Assembly (NCBI GenBank): GCA_963820545.1
Contig: CAWGAJ010000001.1
Coordinates: forward strand, 372,001-436,000
DNA length: 64,000 nt
Source: CAWGAJ01 sp963820545
GTDB taxonomy: Bacteria > Planctomycetota > Planctomycetia > Pirellulales > Thermoguttaceae
Direction: 5' to 3'
The notes under the pieces are model-generated. The model had not been told where the DNA came from. It was given only the letters and a program-made list of their open reading frames with translations, and made no database searches. Within the stretch, counting starts at the first letter, position 1. Each line of letters starts with the position of its first letter. This document shows, one piece after another, positions 27,844 through 36,723 of this stretch. The position numbers and the translations under genes are program-made.

Positions 27844-29346
27844 CTATCCCCGGCGGCCTTGCTCCGCAGGCAGCAAGGGTGCGGATAACGTCGAATTACT
27901 GGAGGGCAGCTCCGGCGCGTGCGGAGAAGCTTCGGGGACTGGCAAGACTTCACCGCTGTTGATGATTTCTCTTCCTACGACCCGCTCCATGCTCGCCAGG
28001 GTCTGGCGAAGCTCGGCTTCCAGGCGATGGTAGGCAATGCGGAAGCGTAAAAGCTGGCGCCAGTTGTCGACTAATTGCAGAAAATCGGTATCGCCCGCCT
28101 GATAAGCGCTCACCGATACGCGTAGCGTTTGATCGGCCTTGGGAATAATGTTGTCGTGGAAGAGTTTGATCAGATCCTGTTGGCTGCTGGCTTGCACGAA
28201 CAGGTCTTTCACCTCCTGCAAGGTGCCGTCGCGCAGCGAGTCATACTGCCGGGTGTCGGACACTGCCTGGGCTTCGGCTTCGCGCACGCCCGCGGCCAAC
28301 CGTTTGCGATAGATCGGTACGTTCACCATCAATCCCATCCCCACGTCGTCGATGCCGTCGGCCGTGGGCGCAGTGGCTCCCGCGGTGGTCATCTTGGCCC
28401 AGTCCACGCTGAAATTAAAGTCCGGATAATATGCCAATCGGGCCAGTTCCACCTGGCGATGGTCGCGTTGGATCATGGCCAATTGGGCTTGCAGTTCCGG
28501 ACGAGCCGTCACGGCAAGTTGGTTGAGGCGGTCCAAGTCCCGGGGAATCTCCTCGTAGGCAAGTTGTTCAAGCGCAGCCACGGGCGTATCGGGCGAAACG
28601 TGGAGCAATTGCCCCAACCGCGCCTGCGAGCTAGTGTACTGCTGCCGCAGACGGATCAGTTCATTGTCCAGATTAGCCACTTCAACCTGGGCGCGCAACA
28701 CGTCTTGCTGGCTGACTTTGCCGGCTTTATAGCGCACTTCGGCAATCCGCGCCAGATCCAACAGCAGTCCCCGATCTTGTTCGGTAATGCGGCTCGCCAG
28801 TTGCAGGAAATACAACTCGTAGTAGGCGCGCTTTACCTGCTCGATAACCGCCAATTCGGCCGCTGCCAACTGAGCCCGCGCAGCGTTTGTTTCCGCCTCG
28901 GCGGCATCGGCTTTTGTCTGCAACTTGCCGAACCAGGGGACCTGCTGTGATGCCGCTATTGATACCGTGCCCCGGCCGGCCGCGGTCTGCGGCACTGCGG
29001 GATAAAAGGGGTAACCCATTACCGAGAGCATCGGATCATCCAGGCTCGCCGCCTGTGGCACGCGGCTGGCCAGTGCGTCCACGCGTTTTCGCGCGGATTG
29101 GATCTCCGGATTTTGTGCCAAAGCATACTGAATATATACTTCGACTGGTTGCGGTCCGGCGAGCATCTGGGCAACAGGCGGCACTGCCGCGATTGCCGGC
29201 GCGGGATTTTCTGCTGCCTGGACAGTGGCAGAGACTACGCCTACGTACTCCTGGTCGCGGACCTGCCGTGATGTGCGACATCCTCCTGCTATAATCGAAA
29301 TTGTCAGGGCGCCATTAAGGATTGCCCAAACTCTCCAGGTCCACAT
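27844..29346 (-). CDS. cusC: CusC/TolC-type outer-membrane efflux lipoprotein
   Basis: Outer-membrane channel of the tripartite metal efflux system, about 500 residues, frame intact. The ATG at 29346 follows GGGGGAG; a GTG at 29367 would include that site. Signal peptide with lipobox (ALTISIIAGGC). Two repeats of long amphipathic helices follow, with typical OEP signatures (VEVYIQYALAQNPEIQSARK, VIEQVKRAYYELYFLQLASR, LLDLARIAEVRYKAGKVSQQ). It is the first gene of the minus-strand set cusC, lipoprotein, Cys-rich protein, cusB, cusA. The proline-rich tail after about residue 475 is of unknown use. Confidence 0.88.
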   Translation of the reverse strand: MWTWRVWAILNGALTISIIAGGCRTSRQVRDQEYVGVVSATVQAAENPAPAIAAVPPVAQMLAGPQPVEVYIQYALAQNPEIQSARKRVDALASRVPQAASLDDPMLSVMGYPFYPAVPQTAAGRGTVSIAASQQVPWFGKLQTKADAAEAETNAARAQLAAAELAVIEQVKRAYYELYFLQLASRITEQDRGLLLDLARIAEVRYKAGKVSQQDVLRAQVEVANLDNELIRLRQQYTSSQARLGQLLHVSPDTPVAALEQLAYEEIPRDLDRLNQLAVTARPELQAQLAMIQRDHRQVELARLAYYPDFNFSVDWAKMTTAGATAPTADGIDDVGMGLMVNVPIYRKRLAAGVREAEAQAVSDTRQYDSLRDGTLQEVKDLFVQASSQQDLIKLFHDNIIPKADQTLRVSVSAYQAGDTDFLQLVDNWRQLLRFRIAYHRLEAELRQTLASMERVVGREIINSGEVLPVPEASPHAPELPSSNSTLSAPLLPAEQGRRG

Positions 29347-29661
29347 TACTCTCTTGACTCCCCCCACTTCCCCTTTCGATTCACATCCTGGCCTTGTCCT
29401 GAACTACAAGACTATTAAAAAGGCCAATAATTACCCCTGGCATCACACAGAGACCCCCTCATAATCCCTATCGGCCAAAAGAAAAGCAAAATCAATAGAA
29501 ACGGTATTATAGGTAAACTCGCAGTATCTCCACCGTGCTGCAAACAGCCGGCAGGATTTTATAGTCGTACCTCAAATACCTACCTCCTCCACCATTGCTC
29601 GGATCCTTATCTGCAACGGCTTCGATCTCCGGCATTAGAAAATCTAAGATCAATAAGATTT
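29347..29661. other. Intergenic region between the efflux locus and csrA
   Basis: About 315 bases with no credible gene. It should hold the promoter of the leftward efflux operon and the 3' region of csrA. No clear terminator or metal-box operator is visible. Confidence 0.4.
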
Positions 29662-29874
29662 TCAGGATGAATAGACGGCCAGCGGTGTCGAAGGTTTGTG
29701 TGGATAACGGTTGCGTTGCTCGACCGAGGAGCTGAGTTCTTGGCGGCGGATGTTTACTTGCGGCGGGGCGGAGAAGCCGAGTTTCACCGTGTTGCGGTTG
29801 ATAGATAGTACCTTTACTTCGATCCTCCGACTGATGCAGACAGTTTCACCGTTTTTTCTGGTTAGCACTAACAT
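29662..29874 (-). CDS. csrA: Carbon storage regulator, RNA-binding
   Basis: Dimeric RNA-binding protein that blocks or stabilises mRNAs at AGGA/ANGGA sites. MLVLTRKNGETVCISRRIEV followed by KVLSINRNTVKLGFSAPPQV and NIRRQEL matches CsrA closely over its full beta-strand core (residues 1-48). The C-terminal 20 residues are an unrelated tail, as is common. The ATG at 29874 follows AGGAGA at seven bases. Downstream of the BON-domain gene by 32 bases and probably co-transcribed. Confidence 0.93.
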   Translation of the reverse strand: MLVLTRKNGETVCISRRIEVKVLSINRNTVKLGFSAPPQVNIRRQELSSSVEQRNRYPHKPSTPLAVYSS

Positions 29875-29906
29875 GTAACGTCTCCTAAAGCTGAAAAAAA
29901 TATCTG

Positions 29907-30245
29907 CTATAAAAAGCGGCGTGGTGTGGGGCCGGCTAAGTTCCGGAGATGCAGATCGGACTGGCGCAGGTTACAGGGCATAACTACATCCAACTGATTG
30001 TTCAATTCCAAGACGCCCTCTAATCCCTCCAGAAGAGCTTGCGCCAACTGTTTCAGATAATAGCTGGGCACGCGCCCCCTCAGTGTGAGAACACCTTTGT
30101 GATAATCGCACGAAACATTCCTAAGTTCGAGGTAATTCGCATGTCGCAGCCACTGTTCGGCTGCTTTTTCCGTTTCCCAAGGCAGAGAGGCCCAAATTTC
30201 CGATCCTTCCCTCAGAGAAGCCGAATTTACATCCACTAATGACAT
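29907..30245 (-). CDS. BON-domain protein
   Basis: A 112-residue protein with one BON domain: AAEQWLRHANYLELRNVSCD, then HKGVLTLRGRVPSYYLKQLA and GVLELNNQLDVV, the alpha-beta pattern with the central conserved Gly. BON domains are thought to bind membranes or phospholipid surfaces. No signal peptide is evident. The start at 30245 is chosen because GGAG lies seven bases upstream; a longer in-frame start has none. It precedes csrA; the link is unexplained. Confidence 0.75.
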   Translation of the reverse strand: MSLVDVNSASLREGSEIWASLPWETEKAAEQWLRHANYLELRNVSCDYHKGVLTLRGRVPSYYLKQLAQALLEGLEGVLELNNQLDVVMPCNLRQSDLHLRNLAGPTPRRFL

Positions 30246-30439
30246 GACATTTCTCCAAGACACTGTCAAATACAATGTTTAATCCGTAAAGAACACAGCG
30301 AATTGTAAACCGCATCCAAGCAGGGGACAAATCAGGACTATCACGAGCCGGGCATAGGGAAAACCCTGATCCTTGACGTGCGCACTAATATGTTATAACT
30401 AGCTCACTTAAATAAATGCGGCCCATTAGGATCTAAATC

Positions 30440-33400
30440 ATGAGCACGACCGGCATCGACGTCATTGGCGAGGTGTCTTGGGGAACGCACTTCTGCCAAT
30501 TCTACGAGACCGATCAGGATCTGATCGACATCCTCGTGCCGTATTTTCACGATGGATTACGGCAGAATGAATTCTGCATGTGGATTACTTCCCAGCCCTT
30601 GCAAGTCGACCAGGCCAAGGAGGCCTTGCGGCAGACGGTCCCCGACTTGGATGATTATCTTAATCGCGGCCAGATAGAAATTCTCGATTACAGCAAGTGG
30701 TACACGAGATCGGGAAAATTCCAGGCCGAGCGGGTTCTCCAAGGCTGGGTCGACAAAGAAAAGTACGCCCGCCAACGCGGATACGAAGGTCTTCGCCTGA
30801 GCGGCAATACCTTCTGGCTGGAAAAGCAAGATTGGAAGGATTTCAGCGATTATGAAGCGATCATAAACGACGTGATCGGCAACTACCGGATGATGGCCAT
30901 CTGCACGTATTGCCTGGAGAAATGCGGGGCGTATGAACTGATCGACGTGGTCAGCAACCACCAGTTCGCGCTGATCAAGCGATCCGGCGCATGGAAGATT
31001 ATCGAAAGCCCGCAGCAACGGAAGGTCAAAACCGCTTTGCAGGAAAGCGAGCACCGTTACCAATCGCTGGTGGAACTTTCTCCCTTGGCCATTGCCGTGC
31101 ATTGCCACGGGGAATATGTATATGTCAATCCGTCCTGCGCGCGCCTCTTCGGCGCTTCCCGGCCCGAGGAACTCCTCGGCAAAAAAGTAATGGACCTGGT
31201 GCATCCCGACGATCGTCAAACGGTCGCCGAGCGCATCCGTCTCATCCAAAGCACCGGTAACATTACGCCGCTCAGCGACTCGAAGATTCTTCGGCTCGAT
31301 GGCCAGCCGGTTTCGATCTCCGTTTCCGGGAAGGCGATCAATTTCGACGGCCGGCCTGCCATCCAGGTGGTGATGCAGGACAATACCGAACGCAAACGGG
31401 CCGAAGTAGCCCTGCGCCGGGCGCACGATTCGCTGGGCTTGCAGGTTCAGGAGCAGGCCGCCGATCTCGCCAAAGCCGTTGAAGCCTTGGAAAACGAGGC
31501 CCGCCGCCGCACCGCCATCCAGGAACTGGTGCAAGAACAGTCGCGACTTTTGGACGCCTTCTTCAAACACAATATCACACCGTTGGTATTTCTTGATCGG
31601 AATTTTAATTTCCTTCGCGTAAACGAGGCCTATGCCAAGGCCTGCGGCCGGAAGATCGAGGAGTACGAGGGCCATAATCATTTCGAATACTATCCCTCGG
31701 CCGAAAACGAAGCCATTTTCCGCCAGGTGGTGCAAGACAAGAAGCCTTATCAAGCCTTTGCCAAACCGTTTCAATTCCCCGATCATCCCGAATGGGGCGT
31801 TACTTACTGGGATTGGATCCTGACGCCTATCCTGGACCAAAAAGGAGAAGTCGATTTCCTCGTCTTCTCCCTGGAAGACCTCACCACGCGCGTGCAAACG
31901 GAAAAAGCCCTTGGGGAAAGCGAGAAACGATACCGTTCGCTTACCTTGGCCACCACCGAAATCGTATGGACCACCAATGCGGCAGGCGAGGTCGTGGAAG
32001 ATTTGCCTTCTTGGCGCGCTTTTACCGGTCAGACCGAGGAGGAAAGCCAAGGCTGGGGATGGAGCACCGCGGTGCATCCGCAAGACCAACCTCGTGCCAA
32101 AGCCGTTTGGGCCGAAGCGGTCCATGAACGAAAACTTTATGAAAACGAATATCGCTTGCGCCGCCACGACGGCCAGTACCGGCATTTCTCCGTCCGGGGC
32201 GTCCCCGTTCTGGAAAATGACGGCAGGATTAGCGAATGGATCGGAACTTGCATTGACATTACCGAGAGCAAGCGCATGGAGGAAGAGTTGCGCACCACCT
32301 CGCTTTATGCCCGCGGTCTGCTCGAAGCCAGTCTCGATCCCCTGGTGACCATCAGCCCCAGCGGTCAAATCACCGATGTCAACGAGGCCACGGAACTGGT
32401 GACCGGCATTTCCCGGGACCAGTTGATCGGCAGCGTTTTCTCCAGATACTTTACCGATCCGAAAAAGGCCAGCGAAGGATACCAGGAGGTGCTCTCCCGG
32501 GGATATATGAAAGACTATCCGCTGACGATCCGTCACACTTCGGGACGCACCACCGACGTGCTTTACAACGCCACTGTATACCGCAATCCGTCGGGCGAAG
32601 TGCAGGGAGTCTTTGCCGCCGCGCGTGACATTACAGAACATAAAAGAATGGATATGGAATTGCACACGCTCCACGAGGCCCTCAGGCGCCGGGCAGCCCA
32701 GTTGCAAAACCTGGCCTCGGAACTCACGCTGGCCGAACAACGCGAACGCCGCCGCCTGGCGCAACTCCTCCACGATCACCTGCAACAACTTCTCTATGCC
32801 GCACGACTGAGCTTATCGACCTTCCGCCGCCGCGTACAAGACCAGGATTTGCAGAACATGATTCAACACGTCGATGCCTTGCTCGGTCAGTGCATCGACG
32901 AGTCCCGCTCGCTGACCATCGAGCTCAGCCCGCCGGTCCTATACGATGCCGGCCTGGCGCCGGCCCTGGAATGGCTCGCCCGGCAAATGCAGCAAAACTA
33001 CAGACTTTCCGTGGCAGTCGATGCCGACGCCGAAGCTGAACCCGAAGCCGAAGACATCAAGGTCTTGCTCTTCCAATCGGTGCGCGAATTGCTTTTCAAC
33101 GTGGTCAAGCACGCCAAGGCGCGTAGTGCCCGGGTCAAAATGTCCCAGGCGCCCGACCGGCAAATCCGCATTGACATTGTCGATAATGGCGTCGGGTTGA
33201 ATTTGGATAAATTGCATACTCAAGACGTGTACGGCGTGGGCTTTGGTTTGTTCAGCATTCGGGAGCGATTGGAACAACTGGGAGGCCGACTGGAAATGCA
33301 GGCCGTTCCGGGAAAGGGAACCCACGTTTCGATCTTCGCCCCTCGCTATCGGCCGCCGCCGCCCGTCGCTGACGGTTCCTCAAGCCAACCTTCCGCCGAC

Positions 33401-33823
33401 GTCGCGGTTTCCGCGGAGGAGGACGCCCCGGCAAAACCTATCACCAAGATTCGTGTTTTGCTGGCCGACGACCATACCCTCTTCCGCAAAGGACTGCTAG
33501 GCGTGCTCAATCAAGAACCGGACATTGAAGTGGTAGGCGAGGCGGCCGACGGGGAAATGGCCGTCGAGCTGACCAGTCAGCTTAATCCCGACGTGATATT
33601 GATGGACGTCACCATGCCGAACGTCGACGGTATTGAAGCCACCCGGCGCATCACCGCCGCACCACAGGGGGGGCGGGTCATCGGACTGTCCGCGCATAAG
33701 GAAGAAGATCTGGCCGAGGCGTTATATAAAGCCGGCGCAATATCTTATCTCTCCAAGGACGAACCCGCGGATCTATTAATCGCCACGATCCGCAACGTCA
33801 TGTCCCAACCGGACGCCCCATAA
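30440..33823 (+). CDS. Hybrid histidine kinase: MEDS sensor, four PAS domains, HisKA_3/HATPase and receiver
   Basis: A 1,127-residue soluble kinase. Residues about 10-180 form a MEDS (DcmR-type) domain (WGTHFCQFYETDQDLIDILV, RLSGNTFWLEKQDW). Four PAS domains follow (about 205-325, 360-490, 495-620, 625-745). A NarX/DegS-type HisKA_3 has the phosphoacceptor His778 in LLHDHLQQLL. The ATPase N-box includes Asn887 in ELLFNVVKHA, with DNGVGLN and GVGFGLFSIRERLEQLGG later. A linker leads to a receiver with Asp1056 (ILMDVTMPNVDG). MEDS domains are known in light/redox and C1-metabolism sensors; the signal here is unknown. The ATG at 30440 follows AGGA. The separate regulator just downstream is its likely partner. 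Confidence 0.9.
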   Translation: MSTTGIDVIGEVSWGTHFCQFYETDQDLIDILVPYFHDGLRQNEFCMWITSQPLQVDQAKEALRQTVPDLDDYLNRGQIEILDYSKWYTRSGKFQAERVLQGWVDKEKYARQRGYEGLRLSGNTFWLEKQDWKDFSDYEAIINDVIGNYRMMAICTYCLEKCGAYELIDVVSNHQFALIKRSGAWKIIESPQQRKVKTALQESEHRYQSLVELSPLAIAVHCHGEYVYVNPSCARLFGASRPEELLGKKVMDLVHPDDRQTVAERIRLIQSTGNITPLSDSKILRLDGQPVSISVSGKAINFDGRPAIQVVMQDNTERKRAEVALRRAHDSLGLQVQEQAADLAKAVEALENEARRRTAIQELVQEQSRLLDAFFKHNITPLVFLDRNFNFLRVNEAYAKACGRKIEEYEGHNHFEYYPSAENEAIFRQVVQDKKPYQAFAKPFQFPDHPEWGVTYWDWILTPILDQKGEVDFLVFSLEDLTTRVQTEKALGESEKRYRSLTLATTEIVWTTNAAGEVVEDLPSWRAFTGQTEEESQGWGWSTAVHPQDQPRAKAVWAEAVHERKLYENEYRLRRHDGQYRHFSVRGVPVLENDGRISEWIGTCIDITESKRMEEELRTTSLYARGLLEASLDPLVTISPSGQITDVNEATELVTGISRDQLIGSVFSRYFTDPKKASEGYQEVLSRGYMKDYPLTIRHTSGRTTDVLYNATVYRNPSGEVQGVFAAARDITEHKRMDMELHTLHEALRRRAAQLQNLASELTLAEQRERRRLAQLLHDHLQQLLYAARLSLSTFRRRVQDQDLQNMIQHVDALLGQCIDESRSLTIELSPPVLYDAGLAPALEWLARQMQQNYRLSVAVDADAEAEPEAEDIKVLLFQSVRELLFNVVKHAKARSARVKMSQAPDRQIRIDIVDNGVGLNLDKLHTQDVYGVGFGLFSIRERLEQLGGRLEMQAVPGKGTHVSIFAPRYRPPPPVADGSSSQPSADVAVSAEEDAPAKPITKIRVLLADDHTLFRKGLLGVLNQEPDIEVVGEAADGEMAVELTSQLNPDVILMDVTMPNVDGIEATRRITAAPQGGRVIGLSAHKEEDLAEALYKAGAISYLSKDEPADLLIATIRNVMSQPDAP

Positions 33824-33839
33824 CCGTAAGCATGTCATA

Positions 33840-33869
33840 TTGATGATGGCAATTGTTTTCATATATAAT
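33840..33869 (+). promoter_or_regulatory. Predicted promoter of the LuxR-type response regulator
   Basis: TTGATG (33840-33845), an 18-base spacer and TATAAT (33864-33869). Transcription would start near 33876, so the first in-frame ATG (33875) would lie outside the transcript; this favours an ATG at 33884 or 33899. Confidence 0.5.
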
Positions 33870-33883
33870 GCGGGATGGGCAAA

Positions 33884-34573
33884 ATGAAATCAATTGCCAT
33901 GAATCCATTAAACAAATCAATCCCTCTCTCAAAAAAACACAAGATTCTGATCGTTGACGATCATCCCATTGTCCGCCGCGGTCTGGCGGAACTGATCGCC
34001 TTTGAGCCCGATCTCGAAGTCTGCGGCGAGGCGGCCGATATGGCCGAAGCCCTGCAATGTGTGGAAACCTCCTGCCCCGACGCGGCCATTATCGACATCT
34101 CCTTGAAAAGCGGCCATGGCTTGGAACTCATCGAACAGATCAAGGCCGGCAACAAAGGAGTAAAGATGCTGGTATCCTCCATGCACGATGAATTGCTCTT
34201 TGCCGAGCGTTCGCTCCGCGCCGGTGCCTTGGGCTACATTCCCAAGCAGGAATCCACCGATCAATTACTCGATGCCATCCGCCAGGTGTTGCGCGGGGAG
34301 ATTTATCTCACCCCGCGCATGGCTAACCGCCTGATGCATAACCTCGTCGGCAAATCCCTGGAAGGAGATCCCATCAAAAGGCTCTCCAATCGGGAACTGG
34401 AGGTTTTTGAAATGATCGGCCAAGGCCTGACTACCCAGCAAATCGCCCGAAAACTAAAACTTAGCGCCAAAACCATCGAAACCCATCGGGAAAAAATCAA
34501 GGTTAAATTGGACCTGAAAAACAGCGCGGAATTAAGCCGCCGCGCCGTGCAATGGGTACTGGAAAACTCCTGA
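33884..34573 (+). CDS. NarL/FixJ-family response regulator
   Basis: About 230 residues. The receiver starts KHKILIVDDHPIVRRGLAEL; its phosphoacceptor Asp lies in AAIIDISLKSG. The C-terminal LuxR HTH contains LSNRELEVFEMIGQGLTTQQ and KLSAKTIETHREKIKVKL. It binds DNA as a dimer after phosphorylation. Located 60 bases after the hybrid kinase, which has the kinase type (HisKA_3) that normally pairs with NarL-type regulators. Start uncertain among ATGs at 33875, 33884 and 33899; none has a strong ribosome-binding site. Confidence 0.9.
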   Translation: MKSIAMNPLNKSIPLSKKHKILIVDDHPIVRRGLAELIAFEPDLEVCGEAADMAEALQCVETSCPDAAIIDISLKSGHGLELIEQIKAGNKGVKMLVSSMHDELLFAERSLRAGALGYIPKQESTDQLLDAIRQVLRGEIYLTPRMANRLMHNLVGKSLEGDPIKRLSNRELEVFEMIGQGLTTQQIARKLKLSAKTIETHREKIKVKLDLKNSAELSRRAVQWVLENS

Positions 34574-34598
34574 CGCGGCATGTCCGGTGTGAGAATAA

Positions 34599-35435
34599 AT
34601 GAACGTTCTCGAACTGACCGCGATTGTCTGGCTGGCCTCGGTGGGGGCCGGTTTGCTGGGCTCACTGACGGGACTGGGCGGCGGCGTGGTGATTGTGCCT
34701 CTCTTGACGCTCGTCTTCGGCGTTGATATCCGCTACGCCATCGGCGCGTCTCTGGTGTCGGTTATCGCCACCTCTTCGGGAGCGGCGGCCGCCTATGTCA
34801 AAGAGGGATTCACGAATATCCGCCTGGGCATGTTTCTGGAAATCGCCACCACGTTGGGTGCCATCGTAGGCGCGTCGCTCGCCGCAAAACTATCCCCTCC
34901 AGCCGTAGCCGTGATCTTCGGGGTGGTGCTGATTGCCTCTGCATATTTCTCCCGCCGCCCCGGCCCGGAGCGTTCCCGCAGCCAACAACCCGATCCCTTG
35001 GCCGCATGGCTGCGATTAAATGACTCTTATCCCGGCCTGAACGGCCCCGTTTCTTATAATGTCCTTCGAATTCCGGCGGGTTTCGGCTTGATGTTCGTCG
35101 CCGGATCGCTTTCCGGATTGCTGGGCATCGGATCCGGGGCCCTGAAAGTCCTGGCCATGGATCGGGCCATGCAGATCCCCTTTAAGGTTTCCACTACGAC
35201 CAGCAACTTTATGATCGGCGTGACCGCGGCAGCCAGCGCGGGCGTGTATCTTAATCGGGGATACATCGACCCCGGGCTGGCCATGCCCGTAATGCTGGGA
35301 GTCCTGCCTGGCGCCATGTGCGGCAGCTTCATCCTGGCTAAGACACAAACCAAGATGTTGCGCATCCTATTCAGCACGGTGATCCTGATCTTGGCAATCG
35401 AGATGATCTTCAGCGGTCTGACAGGAAGAATATAA
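34599..35435 (+). CDS. TauE/SafE-family sulfite/organosulfur exporter
   Basis: A 278-residue polytopic membrane protein of about eight helices. The two internal repeats carry the family motifs: GSLTGLGGGVVIVPLLTLVF with AIGASLVSVIATSSGAAAAY, and SGLLGIGSGALKVLAMDRAM with STTTSNFMIGVTAAASAGVY. The family exports sulfite, sulfoacetate or related anions, though substrates are often unknown. It starts 25 bases after the regulator and ends 1 base before the DUF1634 gene, a recurrent pairing. Confidence 0.88.
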   Translation: MNVLELTAIVWLASVGAGLLGSLTGLGGGVVIVPLLTLVFGVDIRYAIGASLVSVIATSSGAAAAYVKEGFTNIRLGMFLEIATTLGAIVGASLAAKLSPPAVAVIFGVVLIASAYFSRRPGPERSRSQQPDPLAAWLRLNDSYPGLNGPVSYNVLRIPAGFGLMFVAGSLSGLLGIGSGALKVLAMDRAMQIPFKVSTTTSNFMIGVTAAASAGVYLNRGYIDPGLAMPVMLGVLPGAMCGSFILAKTQTKMLRILFSTVILILAIEMIFSGLTGRI

Positions 35436-35436
35436 G

Positions 35437-35832
35437 ATGGACATCTCCGGCAAACAATCCGCTTCGCTGGAAAAGCGCATGGAAACCATTATCGGTAATC
35501 TTTTGCGCACCGGTGTGATCTTGGCGGGAATTGTAGTAGCGGCGGGAGCGGTAATTTATCTGGCACGCTATGGTGCGTCGCTGCCTTATTACCATATTTT
35601 CCGCGGCGAGCCTTCAGACTTATGCTCGGTAAAGGGCATTATCAAAGATGCCCTCCAGTTGCGGGCCCGGGGGATTATCCAGTTCGGTTTTTTGCTGCTC
35701 ATCGCTACACCCATCATGCGCGTGGCAATCTCCTTTATTGCCTTTCTGCGCATGCACGACGGCAGATATGTCATCGTGACCTTGCTGGTACTGTGTTTTC
35801 TGACATATAGCCTGCTGATCGGTTCGCTTTGA
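35437..35832 (+). CDS. DUF1634 membrane protein, partner of TauE/SafE
   Basis: A 131-residue protein with three hydrophobic helices (LLRTGVILAGIVVAAGAVIY, IIQFGFLLLIATPIMRVAIS, YVIVTLLVLCFLTYSLLIGS). The N-terminal MEKRMETIIGNLLRTGV-type lead and the LLLIATPIMRVAIS motif match DUF1634, found next to TauE/SafE genes. Function unknown; probably an accessory subunit. Start ATG at 35437, one base after the exporter stop, suggests translational coupling. Confidence 0.82.
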   Translation: MDISGKQSASLEKRMETIIGNLLRTGVILAGIVVAAGAVIYLARYGASLPYYHIFRGEPSDLCSVKGIIKDALQLRARGIIQFGFLLLIATPIMRVAISFIAFLRMHDGRYVIVTLLVLCFLTYSLLIGSL

Positions 35833-36005
35833 ACTGCCCGCGAAAAATGGAGCATCAGGAAATCTCCTAGCCCTTTTTCATCACTTTCCTGATTCGTAAA
35901 TCCAGGCCATACGGTTTAATCTTGCGTATAAAACAATAGGCAACCATCGGCAGCTACCCGAAGGGCAAGATAAAGCAAGTGCATAATACCTGAAAGGACT
36001 GAACA

Positions 36006-36320
36006 ATGGAGACTAATATCAACAGTCTCTGGATCAACAAGATTGGCGACCGCATCGTGGGGCTGGCGCGGCTTGTTCCTCATGGGCCGCACGAGGCGCG
36101 GCTGGTTTTCTTTCATATCGATCCGGAATGGCAGCACACAAAGGTTCCCGAAAACCTGATTCGCTCGATTTATAACTATTGCCAAGATCACGGCGGCATC
36201 CGCGTGATTCTGGCCTCACAAGTCGCCCCTCCCTGGATGCTGGCCTTACTTAAGCAATACGGCTTTCGCTGCACAAAGCCGGGAAAAACGCCCAAGACTT
36301 TCCTCGTTGCTAATTTCTAG
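36006..36320 (+). CDS. Small GNAT-like protein
   Basis: A 104-residue protein, ATG at 36006 after AAAGGACTGAACA. GDRIVGLARLVPHGPHEARL, then VFFHIDPEWQHTKVPENLIR, and CQDHGGIRVILASQVAPPWM with a final LLKQYGFR follow the order of strands and helices in a short N-acetyltransferase fold. Substrate unknown; the CoA-binding loop is not canonical, so it may be a binding-only member. Confidence 0.5.
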   Translation: METNINSLWINKIGDRIVGLARLVPHGPHEARLVFFHIDPEWQHTKVPENLIRSIYNYCQDHGGIRVILASQVAPPWMLALLKQYGFRCTKPGKTPKTFLVANF

Positions 36321-36411
36321 GCGGTTAAATCAGGAAACACTTGACCCTCACGCGCCGCCAGAGGATCTAGGTCCACAAGGACTGACGCCGGTAGCAACAG
36401 ATGGCCGATTC

Positions 36412-36621
36412 ATGAATGTTACCGGAATCATTGTAATAAGGCCTGTTCCTGGTGTTGATTGGGATGGCGACATGCGCGAGCGCTGGTGTACCACCGGCTG
36501 GCTGTGTGCCGAGAGCAAGTTCCATCGCATCAAAGGCCATCGCCCCACGCCGCGTTTACTGAAAGCACTGGACCGTCTGGTTCTCGAAAAGGGACTTGAC
36601 ACCAACCGAAAGATCGCGTGA
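36412..36621 (+). CDS. Short conserved-looking ORF, possible transposase C-terminal remnant
   Basis: About 69 residues. The segment RERWCTTGWLCAESKFHRIK followed by GHRPTPRLLKALDRLVLEKG resembles the C-terminal end of transposases ('ESKFHRVKGHR...'). No catalytic part or inverted repeats were found nearby. No ribosome-binding site precedes any start (36307 or 36412). It is probably a remnant and may not be expressed. Confidence 0.35.
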   Translation: MNVTGIIVIRPVPGVDWDGDMRERWCTTGWLCAESKFHRIKGHRPTPRLLKALDRLVLEKGLDTNRKIA

Positions 36622-36723
36622 TAATCGTCCGCAGAATCGCCGTTTTGCAAAAAGTCCAGTTATTAGAGAGAGAAATCAACTTCGCCCGAACGTTTCACAA
36701 CTTGATCAGTAGGGCCGCAACCA

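Noticed and set aside
30557..32788. A 743-codon minus-strand open frame inside the hybrid kinase
   Set aside because: Antisense to a clear MEDS/PAS/HisKA_3 kinase with all motifs; the antisense frame has no recognisable domain and is a codon-bias shadow.
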